Part shown: positions 53,740 to 63,220 of the stretch, one piece after another
How the letters are laid out: each line of letters starts with the position of its first letter
Numbering within the stretch: position 1 is the stretch's first letter
Assembly: GCF_014207095.1 (NCBI RefSeq)
Contig: NZ_JACHBG010000007.1
Span: forward strand, 124,001-188,000
DNA length: 64,000 nucleotides
Reading direction: 5' to 3'
Origin: Martinezella lusitana
GTDB taxonomy: Bacteria; Pseudomonadota; Alphaproteobacteria; Rhizobiales; Rhizobiaceae
Notes under the pieces: model-generated
Told to the model about the DNA's origin: nothing
Seen by the model: only the letters and a program-made list of their open reading frames with translations
The model's database searches: none
Position numbers and translations under genes: made by a program

Positions 53740-54184
53740 CTTTTCGCTCCTATGGGCGCACGGGTTCGTCCACCCGACAACCGCCCGGTTGATATTCGTT
53801 GCTAAAGCGGGGAGTATTCGCGCCTATTCCGTCGGCGCACCAAAGGCGTGCCGAAGACTTGGGTTGCTCATTGTCTGGAAAAATGACCGCACGCCCTCAG
53901 TCCCCACTGAGGGAAGGCGTGGTCGTGATGCACTCTCACATCGGTGTTGCCTTGATAGACATAACGGTAGACCACGTAGTGATTGCGCCTATAGGTTTAA
54001 AGATGTTCCCGGGGCGAAATCGCATAAGTACTTCCAATGTCCAGGCAATTTCGAGTATCGAATTCTATCAGGCTGCCTGTTGGCGCAACCGACGACCTGT
54101 GGGGCGCATTTGCAACGCGCGCTCGACGTCAGTCCCGCGTCGGATTTCCCCGGATGTTCCCCACGTCAGTAGCCTGTGGTGAAA
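53740..54184. other. intergenic region, no supported gene
   Basis: About 445 bases between the SPFH gene start and the amino-acid transporter terminator. Open frames at 53639-54172 and 53799-54182 (plus) have no recognisable motif or ribosome-binding site. The SPFH promoter should lie at the left end. Confidence 0.4.
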
Positions 54185-54202
54185 GCCCGCCGTGAGGCGG
54201 GC
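54185..54202 (-). terminator. terminator of the amino-acid ABC operon
   Basis: GCCCGCC-gtga-GGCGGGC, a perfect 7-bp GC stem 5 bases after the ATPase stop, followed on the minus strand by TTTC. Confidence 0.7.
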
Positions 54203-54207
54203 CTTTC

Positions 54208-54930
54208 CTAGAGTATCTTTGCCAGGAAGTTCTTCGTGCGATCCATCTGGGGATTGGAGAACAGCTCCTGAGGCGCGCCCTCTTCGAGGATCTGGCCGTG
54301 ATCCATGAAGATCACCCGATGACCGACCTCGCGGGCAAACCCCATTTCATGGGTCACGACGACCATCGTCATGCCTTCGCGCGCCAGGCCGTTCATGACC
54401 TGAAGCACTTCACCCACCATTTCCGGATCGAGTGCGGAGGTGGGCTCGTCAAAGAGCATCACATCGGGTCCCATCGCCAGCGCGCGTGCGATGGCCACGC
54501 GTTGCTGCTGACCGCCTGAAAGCTCATCAGGATAGTTGGCCTCCTTTCCACGCAGGCCGACTTTTGCCAGCAATTCATGTGCCACGCGGTCGGCCTCCTC
54601 GGGCGCGACTTTCTTGACCTTGCGCGGTCCGATCGTGATGTTTTCCAGGATCGTCAGATGCTTGAACAGATTGAATTGCTGAAACACCATGCCGACATGC
54701 TGGCGCAGCTTGTGGATATTGGTTTTGGGGTCGGTCAGCATCATTCCGGCGACTTCGATATCGCCGCTGGTTGGCGTCTCCAACCCATTCAGGCAGCGCA
54801 GGAATGTGCTCTTGCCGCTTCCGGATGGCCCGATGACGACGACGACCTCATTATTCTCCACATGCGTGGTAATGCCTTTCAGGATCTCATGCTGCCCGAA
54901 GGACTTGTGAAGGTCTTTAACGCTTATCAA
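54208..54930 (-). CDS. polar amino-acid ABC ATPase (GlnQ/HisP type)
   Basis: 240 residues from a TTG at 54930, preceded by AGGAGG at 7 bases; a TTG 18 bases earlier is inside that site. Walker [11 protein letters not shown], signature [15 protein letters not shown], Walker [14 protein letters not shown]-loop VTHEMGFA. Overlaps the permease gene by 14 bases and ends at a strong terminator. Confidence 0.93.
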   Translation of the reverse strand: MISVKDLHKSFGQHEILKGITTHVENNEVVVVIGPSGSGKSTFLRCLNGLETPTSGDIEVAGMMLTDPKTNIHKLRQHVGMVFQQFNLFKHLTILENITIGPRKVKKVAPEEADRVAHELLAKVGLRGKEANYPDELSGGQQQRVAIARALAMGPDVMLFDEPTSALDPEMVGEVLQVMNGLAREGMTMVVVTHEMGFAREVGHRVIFMDHGQILEEGAPQELFSNPQMDRTKNFLAKIL

Positions 54931-55585
54931 CTTGAAGCCTCCTCTCAATGTAGGATGAGAACTTCGACAGGGAGAAGATCATGACGAAATAAAGCATCGC
55001 GACGAAGCCCCATATCGTGAAGGATGCGAAGGTTTCGGAGATAACGATCTCGCCCTTATAGACCAGCTCCGCAATGCCGACCGGCGCCAGAAGGGAGGTG
55101 TCCTTGATCGTCTGGGCGGCCTGGTTGACCAGGGGCGGGATCATGCGCTTGAAGGCCTGCGGCAGGACGATGTAGCGCATCGTCTGAAAGCCGTTCATGG
55201 CAATGCTTGCCGCCGCCTCTTTCTGTCCGCGGTCGACACCCAGGATGCCGGCGCGGACAATCTCGGTGACATAAGCGCCTTCATTCAGGCTGAGGGTGAA
55301 GGCCGCGGCAAGAATTGGATAGGTCAGCTGTCCGAACCAGGCATTGACGGGCAGGATTGCCGGCAATCCCAATACGATGAAGAAGAGTTGGACCAGCAAT
55401 GGTGTCGATCGGAAGATCTCCACATAGGCTGTGGCGATCCATCTAAGCGGCGCAACCTTGGAAAGCCGCATGAGCGCCGCGATCAGCCCGATGATAACCA
55501 TGAGGATGATTGCGACAATCGCATATTCGATCGTCAGCAGCAGACCGCTGAGGATGACAGGTAGATTTTGCCAGATGGCGTCCAT
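54917..55585 (-). CDS. polar amino-acid ABC permease (HisM/GlnP type)
   Basis: 222 residues, about four or five helices, first at about residues 8-38. EAA-like motif ([27 protein letters not shown] shortened here to [17 protein letters not shown]) near residue 125. Single-permease system, so it should work as a homodimer. Middle gene of the operon, 135 bases after the binding-protein gene. Confidence 0.92.
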   Translation of the reverse strand: MDAIWQNLPVILSGLLLTIEYAIVAIILMVIIGLIAALMRLSKVAPLRWIATAYVEIFRSTPLLVQLFFIVLGLPAILPVNAWFGQLTYPILAAAFTLSLNEGAYVTEIVRAGILGVDRGQKEAAASIAMNGFQTMRYIVLPQAFKRMIPPLVNQAAQTIKDTSLLAPVGIAELVYKGEIVISETFASFTIWGFVAMLYFVMIFSLSKFSSYIERRLQVDKR

Positions 55586-55720
55586 GAACCGTGCCTTGTT
55601 TTTGTATTTATCAACGACAGGTCAGTCGCGCGGCACGCATTAAATGCCACGCGGCTTGCGGATCAATCATAGGACTTTCGAGAGTAGAGGTATCTTTGGC
55701 CGGCATCCTGCCAGCCGATT

Positions 55721-56536
55721 TTATTCCGAAAGTGCGACTTTGTCTGGCTTAACGACATCATTGACCTCGCCGCTCGTATCGCCGCCGAAATACTTCACGA
55801 AGAGCTGATGATATTCACCGCTCTTGCGGATTTTGGCGAGCCCATCATTGATCTTGTCGACGAGTTCCGGCTTCGACTTGCTGAGGGCGATGCCGTAATA
55901 TTCGCCTGTCAGCAGCGGTCCGACAGTCTCGACATTGTCGTGCTTGGATTTGAAATCGACATTGACGGGATTATCGAAGATGACGGCATCCGCGCCGCCG
56001 GTTGCAAGCGCCTGATAGGCGGCGTCGATATTCTGGAACTGCTTGATGTAATCGGATGAAAAGCCGTGGCCGGTCAGATAGTCGACTGAAGAGGTTGCCT
56101 TCTTGGTTGCGACGACATGGCCCTTGAGGTCGTCAAAGCTCTTGATATCAGATCCTTTTTTTACCAGGACCGAAAGGCCGGATTTGTAGTAGGCATCGCT
56201 GAAATTGGCATTCTTCAGTCGGCTGGTCTTGATTGTGATGCCTGCGACTGCCGCGTCGATCGAGCCAGCCTGCAGGCTCGGAACGAGCCCGTTGAACGGT
56301 AGCGTTTTCAGGGAGACGGTCAAGTTCTCCGCTTTGGCGATTGCATTGATCATGTCAATATCAAATCCGGTGACAACACCATCCTTCTCCGTTTCGAAGG
56401 GCGGAAAAGTCGTATCGGCACCGACCACGATGCTTGTAGCCGCGTCCTGAGCGATGGCAACGGACGTTCCACCGAATATTGCGGCAAGAGCGGAAGCCAC
56501 TGTAGCGACCAAAACGATAGACGATTTGCTTTTCAA
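55721..56536 (-). CDS. polar amino-acid ABC substrate-binding protein (SBP_bac_3)
   Basis: 271 residues. Signal peptide (IVLVATVASALAAIF, cleavage near IAQ-DA at about 30), then IVVGADTTFPPFETEKDG and GFDIDMINAIAK, the family 3 opening that binds the amino-acid alpha groups. GGAGAGCCCCC is before the ATG. Promoter-proximal gene of a three-gene leftward operon. The amino acid is not predictable. Confidence 0.92.
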   Translation of the reverse strand: MKSKSSIVLVATVASALAAIFGGTSVAIAQDAATSIVVGADTTFPPFETEKDGVVTGFDIDMINAIAKAENLTVSLKTLPFNGLVPSLQAGSIDAAVAGITIKTSRLKNANFSDAYYKSGLSVLVKKGSDIKSFDDLKGHVVATKKATSSVDYLTGHGFSSDYIKQFQNIDAAYQALATGGADAVIFDNPVNVDFKSKHDNVETVGPLLTGEYYGIALSKSKPELVDKINDGLAKIRKSGEYHQLFVKYFGGDTSGEVNDVVKPDKVALSE

Positions 56537-56706
56537 GGGGGCTCTCCTTTTGGTGGGAGATCATGCCCTTGCGCCTGCGCGCCAATTCAGAAGGCGCGTA
56601 AAATTAGACTGCAAGCCTCTCCCTGGGAAATATTCAACGACATTGTTTGCGGGGTCAAGAGCAAGCAGAAACAATTTATTAGCGTGGGCGAATGTGATCA
56701 TCTCGC

Positions 56707-57150
56707 TCAAGGCGCAGCCGTAAAGCAGTCACGCTGGCGCTGCTCTGCCGATCCTAACGCGGTATGATTTTGCAATGGTGATGGTAAGGTTGTCGGCTGG
56801 TAGAGCCCGATGCGATAGCCGTCCGGATCGGCAAGGACGGCTCCAAGGCCGTAAGGTGCAGGTGAAACAGGATCGAGCAGATGTCCGCCTTGTCGCCCCA
56901 GCTCTTCGATGACGGCATGCATCTGCTTGCTGGATAAAGTGAAAGTCGGAAATGGATGACGGCCCGGGCAAGGTTCACCGAGCATGAAGCTCATGCTGAA
57001 GTCAGCCGACAGGCGGGTGAAGATGAAATTCTGGTTCACCGCCTGATGCCGTTCGAACGTAAGGCCGAACAGAGCGTGATAGAATGCCTCCGTCCGGTCG
57101 AGATCGAGGACTTGGAAAATAAGGCAGGCTTCGGCGGGGCGCAGTGACAT
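56707..57150 (-). CDS. VOC-superfamily (glyoxalase/bleomycin-resistance fold) protein
   Basis: 147 residues. A single domain of paired beta-alpha-beta-beta-beta units (CLIFQVLDLDRTEAFYHALF, then YGLGAVLADPDGYRIGLYQP). The late Asp-Pro-Asp-Gly motif is typical. The usual metal Glu at the end of the last strand reads GLYQP, with Gln, so metal binding may be lost. Function unknown. Confidence 0.75.
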   Translation of the reverse strand: MSLRPAEACLIFQVLDLDRTEAFYHALFGLTFERHQAVNQNFIFTRLSADFSMSFMLGEPCPGRHPFPTFTLSSKQMHAVIEELGRQGGHLLDPVSPAPYGLGAVLADPDGYRIGLYQPTTLPSPLQNHTALGSAEQRQRDCFTAAP

Positions 57151-57177
57151 GAAGGATTGTTCCTTGGCGAATTAAGG

Positions 57178-57558
57178 CTAGATGACGTCAGCTATCATCA
57201 GGGGGTTCCCGTCGAGATCCTTGAGTGTGAAGAAGACGTCGTCGCGGATTGCGGAGAGAGCAAGAACCGGCAGCGCTCGGCAATGATCATGCGCGCCTTT
57301 CAGATTTGCGGTCTTGAAATAGAAGATCGGCTTGGCATCCTGCGGGCCGACAAACGCCTTGCTGTCCAGCACGAGATTCGTTTCGCCGACCATGGGCACG
57401 CGCCAGAGATGGCCATGGGCGATCTCGCCGATGGGGGCGATCTCGAGGAGGCGGGCATACCATGCTCGTGCCGAGATAATTTCGCGGACAGGAATGAAGA
57501 CTGCACCAATAGAGCGCGTGATCAATTTCGACTCCACCGAACCGGGTTTTCTGTCCAC
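57178..57558 (-). CDS. VOC-superfamily protein
   Basis: 126 residues. IGAVFIPVREIISARAWYAR, HLWRVPMVGETNLVLDS and VFFTLKDLDGNPLMIADVI give the VOC fold. It lies 27 bases upstream of the other VOC gene on the same strand, so the two are probably cotranscribed and may be a diverged tandem pair. Confidence 0.75.
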   Translation of the reverse strand: MDRKPGSVESKLITRSIGAVFIPVREIISARAWYARLLEIAPIGEIAHGHLWRVPMVGETNLVLDSKAFVGPQDAKPIFYFKTANLKGAHDHCRALPVLALSAIRDDVFFTLKDLDGNPLMIADVI

Positions 57559-57769
57559 TATCGCCTGTAAATTGCAGAAGGATTACGCGTGACTGGCGAT
57601 GATGAAACAGCGTAGCGAAGGAGGCATCGGCGCTTCTGCTTCGGTTAGAGCGGGGCGGGCAGCGCGGCGCCGGCTCCTGCGGGTCGACCAGGTAGAAACA
57701 CCCGTGCTAGGCTGATGATGGTTGCATTATGTGTCGTCATTGCTACGGCATCGAACTGGGAGAGTGGAC

Positions 57770-59419
57770 GTGCGCAGCTTTTTAAACCGTAAGGAAGATC
57801 TCGTTTCTGAAGCGATCGATGGGTTGATTGCGGCAAGTGGCGGGCGGCTGGTGCGGTTCTCACCGGACAGCAGCGCAAGGGTGGTCCTGCGGGCAGACTG
57901 GCAGAAATCGGATGTTGCCATTGTTTCCGGCGGCGGCTCCGGTCATGAACCTTCCCATGCCGGATTGGTGGCGGATGGCCTGTTGACGGCTGCGGTTTGC
58001 GGCGAAGTCTTTGCCTCTCCGAGCGTGGATGCCGTCCTCGCAGGTATCGTTGCGGTAACCGGGGATGCCGGCTGCCTGCTCGTCGTCAAGAATTACACCG
58101 GTGACCGGCTGAATTTCGGTCTTGCTGCCGAAAAGGCCAAAGCGCTTGGGCTCAAGGTGCAGATGATCATCGTTGCCGATGATCTGGCGACATCTCAGTC
58201 GCGGCAGCCACGCGGCATTGCCGGCACCCTGTTCGTTCACAAGATTGCCGGACATCTGGCACGGGCCGGCGCTGGCCTGGAGGAGATTGTCGCCATTGTC
58301 GAGCAGGCAAATCGCGGGATCGTCACGATCGGTGCGGCGCGCGATACCTGCACCGTACCGGGCAGTCCGAAGGTCGAGCGGATAGGAGTAGACGAGGTCG
58401 AGATTGGGTTGGGGATTCACGGCGAGCCTGGCGTGGAGATCGCGGCACCCAAAAGCTCAAGCGTGTTGATCGACGATCTGGTATTGCGCCTTACGCCGCG
58501 GCTGAAGCCTGATGTCGACTATGCGGTAATTTTCAACAATCTCGGCGGCCTTTCCAATCTAGAATGCCTGGTGCTTTTCTCGGATCTGATGAAATCGACG
58601 CTGCGCCCGAAGCTTCGCTATGTCGCAGGGCCGGCTCCCGTCATGACGGCGCTCGAAATGCCCGGCTTTTCGATCTCGCTGCTCGAATTGACGAGTGAGC
58701 GCGAGACGTTCCTGACGTCGCCGACGGCTTCCCCCTATTTTCCAAGGTTTGAAAGGCTTCACAAAGTCGAGCCGGTTGCCGCACCAAAAGTCGACGCAGG
58801 GGAAGTTTTTGTGGCGTCTGCCGATGCCCCTGTGCGCGCCGTTGTCGAGACGATCATTGAAACCTGCCTTGCCATGGAGGCGGATATCAACGCGCTTGAC
58901 GCCAAGGTTGGCGATGGGGATACCGGCAGTACCTTTGCCGGAGCCGCAAGAGCGGTAAAGGCTGCAATCGACAGGCTCCCCTTTGCCGACGGAGCCGCAT
59001 TGTTCTCTGCCCTCAGCGACCTCAAGCGCAAGGCCATGGGCGGCTCGAGTGGCGTCCTGTTCGCCATCATGATGGCGCGCAGCGCAGATGCCTATCGGCA
59101 ATCGAAGGACTGGGTCGCGGCTCTTTCAGAAGGCTTGCAGGCAATTCAGCAATATGGTGGGGCCAAGCCGGGAGATCGCACGATGGTTGACGCGCTTTCG
59201 CCGGCCCTTGCTGCCCTCGCAAAGGGAGAGGGCTCGGCGTCGGCCGCCAGCGCCGCGCGGCGCGGAGCGGATGCCACCGCAGCCATGACACACGCCAACG
59301 CCGGCCGCTCATCCTATCTGGAGGCACGGTCCCTTGAGGGAATTGCCGATCCGGGTGCTGAGGCGATCGCGCGCATCTTCGAGGCGCTTGCTGCCTCTGC
59401 AGGGGATTTGGATCGATAA
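57770..59419 (+). CDS. dhaKL: dihydroxyacetone kinase, DhaK-DhaL fusion (ATP-type)
   Basis: 549 residues from a GTG with GGGAGAG upstream; the frame is open to 57722 but that part has no binding site. DhaK domain 1-325: VSGGGSGHEPSHAGLV (55-68) and the substrate-binding histidine in GLGIHGEPG. DhaL domain about 350-545: nucleotide site INALDAKVGDGDTGSTFAGA and SSGVLFAIMMA. Single-chain enzymes use ATP rather than the PTS to make DHAP. It should act on dihydroxyacetone or a related triose or tetrulose. Monocistronic. Confidence 0.92.
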   Translation: MRSFLNRKEDLVSEAIDGLIAASGGRLVRFSPDSSARVVLRADWQKSDVAIVSGGGSGHEPSHAGLVADGLLTAAVCGEVFASPSVDAVLAGIVAVTGDAGCLLVVKNYTGDRLNFGLAAEKAKALGLKVQMIIVADDLATSQSRQPRGIAGTLFVHKIAGHLARAGAGLEEIVAIVEQANRGIVTIGAARDTCTVPGSPKVERIGVDEVEIGLGIHGEPGVEIAAPKSSSVLIDDLVLRLTPRLKPDVDYAVIFNNLGGLSNLECLVLFSDLMKSTLRPKLRYVAGPAPVMTALEMPGFSISLLELTSERETFLTSPTASPYFPRFERLHKVEPVAAPKVDAGEVFVASADAPVRAVVETIIETCLAMEADINALDAKVGDGDTGSTFAGAARAVKAAIDRLPFADGAALFSALSDLKRKAMGGSSGVLFAIMMARSADAYRQSKDWVAALSEGLQAIQQYGGAKPGDRTMVDALSPALAALAKGEGSASAASAARRGADATAAMTHANAGRSSYLEARSLEGIADPGAEAIARIFEALAASAGDLDR

Positions 59420-59695
59420 TCTCTTGCTCGTTGCCGCCGGTGTGGACAAAGCATGGCTTCGACGAAGCTCTCCCTTGCTTCTATGCCGATAATCAAAGGG
59501 CGGTCGCGCTCTACGAGGCGGAAAAAACGGACAAAAGTCGGACCATCTTTCTTGCATCGCAGTACGGGGCAATTGGAGTGCCGCCATTAATTCGTGATCG
59601 GTGCCAAGTGCGACCACTTCTCATTCAAAGAATGTCGTGATGTTCAGCGGGTGATCACGCCTGAACTGGTCGTGAAGTTGCGCCGGCTCCGGCCC
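59420..59695. other. gap with a GNAT-like fragment
   Basis: A plus-strand frame at 59431-59640 contains ADNQRAVALYEAEKT, which resembles the C-terminal DNxRAxALYE of GNAT proteins, but there is no start region, no acetyl-CoA loop and no ribosome-binding site. At best a decayed acetyltransferase end. Confidence 0.25.
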
Positions 59696-61324
59696 TCATG
59701 TCGCGTCGAGATAAGGCTTTAGTGGCATGTCGTCATGTCTTGGCACCGTCTGCCGTTCGATCATGTGATGGATAACAGGCGGTTCGCTGCCACGATGCAG
59801 CGCTTCGAGGCGCTCCGAAACGTCGACATCGGCATGCGTCTGACGCTGGCTGTGCCGGACATAGTCGATCCAGGTCGGCAGATGATAGCTTTCGGTCCAG
59901 GTGTTGGGCTTTTCCAGATCGCGCAGCAACGACCATTGCTTTGCGCCATCCCGGATCCGCATCCTGCGGCGCTGGGCCATGACGGCAAGGAATTCAGGCA
60001 CGTCGTCCTGGTCGATGCTGTAGTCCACCATGACAAGGATCGGGCCGCTCCTTGAGCGGAGATCCAGTTGCAATTGCGGTTCGCTGAAGGTGTTTGTCGG
60101 GTCGAGATTAAGCGACTCGAAATCCGGCTGACGCAGGGCAAGGCCAAGCAGGCCGCCTATGGCCAGCGTAACGCTTGCGATGACAAGCGCGCCGGTGACG
60201 CCATGGCTATCGGCGATCTGGCCCCAGAGCCAGCTTCCCATTGCCATGCCGCCGAACGTGGCAGTCTGGTAAAGCGAGAGCGCGCGGCCGACCACCCAAC
60301 GCGGCGTCGACAGCTGAACCGTGACGTTGAACAGGGAAAAGGCCTGTACCCAGGCGACGCCGGCCGGCATGAGAAGAAGACAGCTCAACCATACCTGATG
60401 GCTAAGAGCGAGGAGGAAGCAGCTGACCGCCAGCGTGAAGAACGCGCAGCGGATCACCCATTCGTTGCTCAATAGGTCGCGAATGCGGCCGATCAGGAGC
60501 GCGCCGCAGATGGCGCCGAAGCCAAAGAAGCCGAGCATAATGCCGTAGGTGATGGCCGTTCCGTGCACATGATCGCGCGCGACCAGAGGCAACAGCGCCA
60601 AGATCACGATGGCCGTCAAACCAAAGACGAAGCTGCGGCACATAACCTTGAGAAGATTGGGCGACATCAGGACATAGCGGAACCCGGCGGACATCGCACT
60701 GCCGAAGGGCTCGCGCGGCAGCGCATTGCGCGCGGGTGTCTTCTTCCAGCGCCAGAGCGTTATGATAAGAGCGAAATAACAGAAGACGTTGAAGAGAAAC
60801 GCGAAGGCGGCACCTGCGGCCGCGACGATGACGCCGCCGATGGCCGGTCCGATGCTGCGCATGAGATTATAGCTCATGCTGTTGAGCGCGACAGCGCCCG
60901 GCAGATGGTCGCGTGGCACGACATCGCCCATCGAAGCCTGCCAAGAGGGATTGTGGAGGGCGCCGCCGCAGCCGATCAGAAAGGTGAAACAGAGCAACAG
61001 CCAGGGCGTCAGGGCATTGGTATAGGACAGCACGGCCAGCGTTGCCGACACGCTGAGCATCAGCATCTGTGCGATCAGCATAATCCGCCGCCGGTCGTAG
61101 TTATCGGCAAGGGCCCCTGCGGCAAGCGAAAAGATCATCACAGGCAGGGTCGTGGAGGATTGGACCAGTGCGACCATGCCATGGGAGGTGGCGAGACTGG
61201 TCATGAGCCACGCCGCGCCGACACCTTCGACCAGCCCGCCAAGATTGGAGATGAGCGTTGCAGACCAGAGTGAGCGGAAAGTCTTGGACTGAAACGCGAC
61301 GAGCGGCGAAGTTCTTTTGGGCAT
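59696..61324 (-). CDS. MFS transporter of the EntS/MFS_3 type with a C-terminal soluble domain
   Basis: 542 residues. Twelve-helix MFS core (about 12-410) with opening FRSLWSATLISNLGGLVEGV and the loop motif ADNYDRRRIML. Residues about 430-530 are soluble with an antibiotic-biosynthesis-monooxygenase-like dimeric barrel (ILVMVDYSIDQDDVPEFLAV, WTESYHLPTWIDYVRHSQRQ), as in the MFS_3 group. Substrate unknown; siderophore or drug export is the family theme. Its ATG is followed by a 500-base gap. Confidence 0.87.
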   Translation of the reverse strand: MPKRTSPLVAFQSKTFRSLWSATLISNLGGLVEGVGAAWLMTSLATSHGMVALVQSSTTLPVMIFSLAAGALADNYDRRRIMLIAQMLMLSVSATLAVLSYTNALTPWLLLCFTFLIGCGGALHNPSWQASMGDVVPRDHLPGAVALNSMSYNLMRSIGPAIGGVIVAAAGAAFAFLFNVFCYFALIITLWRWKKTPARNALPREPFGSAMSAGFRYVLMSPNLLKVMCRSFVFGLTAIVILALLPLVARDHVHGTAITYGIMLGFFGFGAICGALLIGRIRDLLSNEWVIRCAFFTLAVSCFLLALSHQVWLSCLLLMPAGVAWVQAFSLFNVTVQLSTPRWVVGRALSLYQTATFGGMAMGSWLWGQIADSHGVTGALVIASVTLAIGGLLGLALRQPDFESLNLDPTNTFSEPQLQLDLRSRSGPILVMVDYSIDQDDVPEFLAVMAQRRRMRIRDGAKQWSLLRDLEKPNTWTESYHLPTWIDYVRHSQRQTHADVDVSERLEALHRGSEPPVIHHMIERQTVPRHDDMPLKPYLDAT

Positions 61325-61830
61325 GTCGACTTTTCTTCACAGGATTGTCTTGCTCGGCGGGCGCAGCAAAGTCGCTCAAGGGCAAGCGCAGCCGAGTCGA
61401 CACGAAGCCTATAGTGATTTGCTAAATTCCGAAACGATTTTGGAATAATATTCTCGGCGAAGATGGCGAAATCATGCGACGCCGAGTAGCATCCGGCACG
61501 TTTCAGTCATGGGTGAGGGCGGAGCCTGCCCTATCAAAGCCGTCAGCGCCCTGAAGCCGGACGAGCCTCATGGCTCTCCTACGCCTCTTCTGCGTGATGC
61601 AAATGCTTGATGGGCTACTCATGAGCGGCGGCGAACGGCGCTGGAGGCGTCCTGGCGACAGGAACATCACCGACCGCGAGTTCGTAATCTGATCAAGGAA
61701 TGTGTTCGTCGCCCTGTCGGGCGATCTAGACCTGCCAGCTGTTCTCTCCTCGCCCGATATGTTGTGATCGGCGGGAGAGGGGGCAGCCTGAAGTAGCTCG
61801 CATGTCGCCACGACCTTGGAGGTCGACAGC
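61325..61830. other. intergenic region, no supported gene
   Basis: About 505 bases between the MFS start and the glycerate kinase stop. AT-rich bases around 61415-61460 are likely the MFS promoter. Open frames (for example 61503-61811 minus) show no motif. Confidence 0.45.
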
Positions 61831-63099
61831 CTATTGCAAAAGGATTGCGCGGAAATCGTTGACGTTCGTGCCAGTCGGGCCGCTTACGAAAAGGTCACCA
61901 AGCGCGTCAAAGGCCGACCAACTGTCGTTGCGATCAAGAAAGTCGACGGCGTCCTTTCCTTGAGCTGCAAGTCGCGAGACGGTGGTGCCGTCGGCAAAGG
62001 CGCCGGCATTGTCCTCCGAACCGTCGATACCGTCGGTGTCGGCTGCAAGTGCCGAAACTCCATCCTGGCCGGATATGGCGCAAGCCAGAGACAGCAGGAA
62101 CTCGCTGTTGCGGCCGCCCTTGCCCTTGCCCTTGATTGTCACCGTAGTCTCGCCGCCCGACAGGACGAGGACAGGGCTTTGCGGCGCCAGGCCTCGCTTT
62201 GAGATTTTGGCCACGATCGCTGCATGTTGGCGGCCGACTTCGGATGCTTCGCCTTCGATGGCGTCCGAAAGGATGATGGGTTCTACGCCGGCATTGCGTG
62301 CGACGCCGGCGGCGGCCTCAAGAGCGATGGCGGCCGAAGCGACCAGCTTGACCTCGTTTCGCACAAAGCGGGGATCTGATGGTAAAGGTGGTTCGCCAAT
62401 GCCATTTGCGATATGGCGTGTGACGGCTTCCGGCAAGTCGAGCCGGTAGCGGTCTATGATCTCGAGCGCTTCGGCACGCGTGGCCGTATCGGCAATGGTG
62501 GGGCCGGAGGCGACCAGCGCCGGATTGTCGCCCGGAATATCGGAAACGACGAGAGAGACTACGCGGGCGGGATAGGCAAGAGCGGCCAGACGGCCGCCCT
62601 TGATACGCGAGACCTGCTTGCGCACGGCGTTCATGGCGCTGATCGGCGCACCGGAGGCAAGCAGCGCGCGGTTGACGGCGACCTCGTCGGCAAGCGTGAG
62701 ATCGCCGGCCGGAGCCGGCAGCAATGCCGAGCCACCGCCGCAGATGAGGGCGACGACCAGATCGTCTTCGGTGAGGCCGCTCACCGCCGCCATCAGCCGC
62801 TCCGCTGCGAGCAGACCGCTTTCGTCCGGCACAGGATGCGCGGCTTCAAGAACCTCGATACGCTCGCATCGGACGGCATAGCCGTAGCGCGTCACGACGA
62901 CACCGGAAAGTGGCGCATCCCAAAGACGCTCGAAGGCGCGCGCCATTTGCGCCGCCCCTTTACCCGCGCCGACGACCACCGTACGACCCTTCGGCTTTTC
63001 CGGCAGATGGGCAACAAGCGCCTTGTCCGGATCGGCCGCAGCCACTGCTGCATAAAACAACTTTTCCAGAAAGGCGCGAGGGTTGGAAATGGGCGGCAT
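61831..63099 (-). CDS. ttuD: type 2 glycerate kinase (GckA/TtuD, MOFRL family)
   Basis: 422 residues from the ATG at 63099 (GAGAAG upstream); a GTG at 63111 is also possible. DUF4147 N-terminal domain with VVVGAGKGAAQMARAFERLW, ICGGGSALLPAP and VVSDIPGDNPALVASGPT; C-terminal MOFRL domain with VLSGGETTVTIKGKGKGGRN and ADTDGIDGSEDNAGA. It phosphorylates D-glycerate to 2-phosphoglycerate in the glyoxylate pathway. It lies downstream of a tartronate semialdehyde reductase gene, which would make its substrate. Confidence 0.92.
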   Translation of the reverse strand: MPPISNPRAFLEKLFYAAVAAADPDKALVAHLPEKPKGRTVVVGAGKGAAQMARAFERLWDAPLSGVVVTRYGYAVRCERIEVLEAAHPVPDESGLLAAERLMAAVSGLTEDDLVVALICGGGSALLPAPAGDLTLADEVAVNRALLASGAPISAMNAVRKQVSRIKGGRLAALAYPARVVSLVVSDIPGDNPALVASGPTIADTATRAEALEIIDRYRLDLPEAVTRHIANGIGEPPLPSDPRFVRNEVKLVASAAIALEAAAGVARNAGVEPIILSDAIEGEASEVGRQHAAIVAKISKRGLAPQSPVLVLSGGETTVTIKGKGKGGRNSEFLLSLACAISGQDGVSALAADTDGIDGSEDNAGAFADGTTVSRLAAQGKDAVDFLDRNDSWSAFDALGDLFVSGPTGTNVNDFRAILLQ

Positions 63100-63116
63100 C
63101 GAGCTTCTCACATTCC

Positions 63117-63220
63117 AGAGCGTCTTCGCCTTTCCGGCGAAGCGCGAAAACGCTCTATTTCAGTTTCGGTACGCATTCAGGTCGGAAAACCGCTCAGCAA
63201 TTTTCCTGATGGTGCTTTAG
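63117..63220. repeat. palindromic intergenic repeat element of the Rhizobium type
   Basis: AGAGCGT pairs with ACGCTCT, with CTTCGCC/GGCGAAG inside, forming a hairpin at 63117-63156. It is followed by a segment (GGTACGCATTCAGGTCGGAA, then AACCGCT...TTTTCCTG...TGCTTTAG) that I recognise as a form common between genes in Rhizobium and relatives. It fills the gap between glxR and ttuD, and its last bases hold the glxR stop codon. Confidence 0.6.

Noticed and set aside
55637..55664. Possible hairpin after the amino-acid binding-protein gene
   Set aside because: Only two 4-bp stems with an internal loop; too weak to join the three clear post-binding-protein hairpins.
59431..59640. GNAT-like C-terminal fragment (DNQRAVALYE)
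   Set aside because: Only one short motif, with no acetyl-CoA loop; kept as a note, not as a gene.
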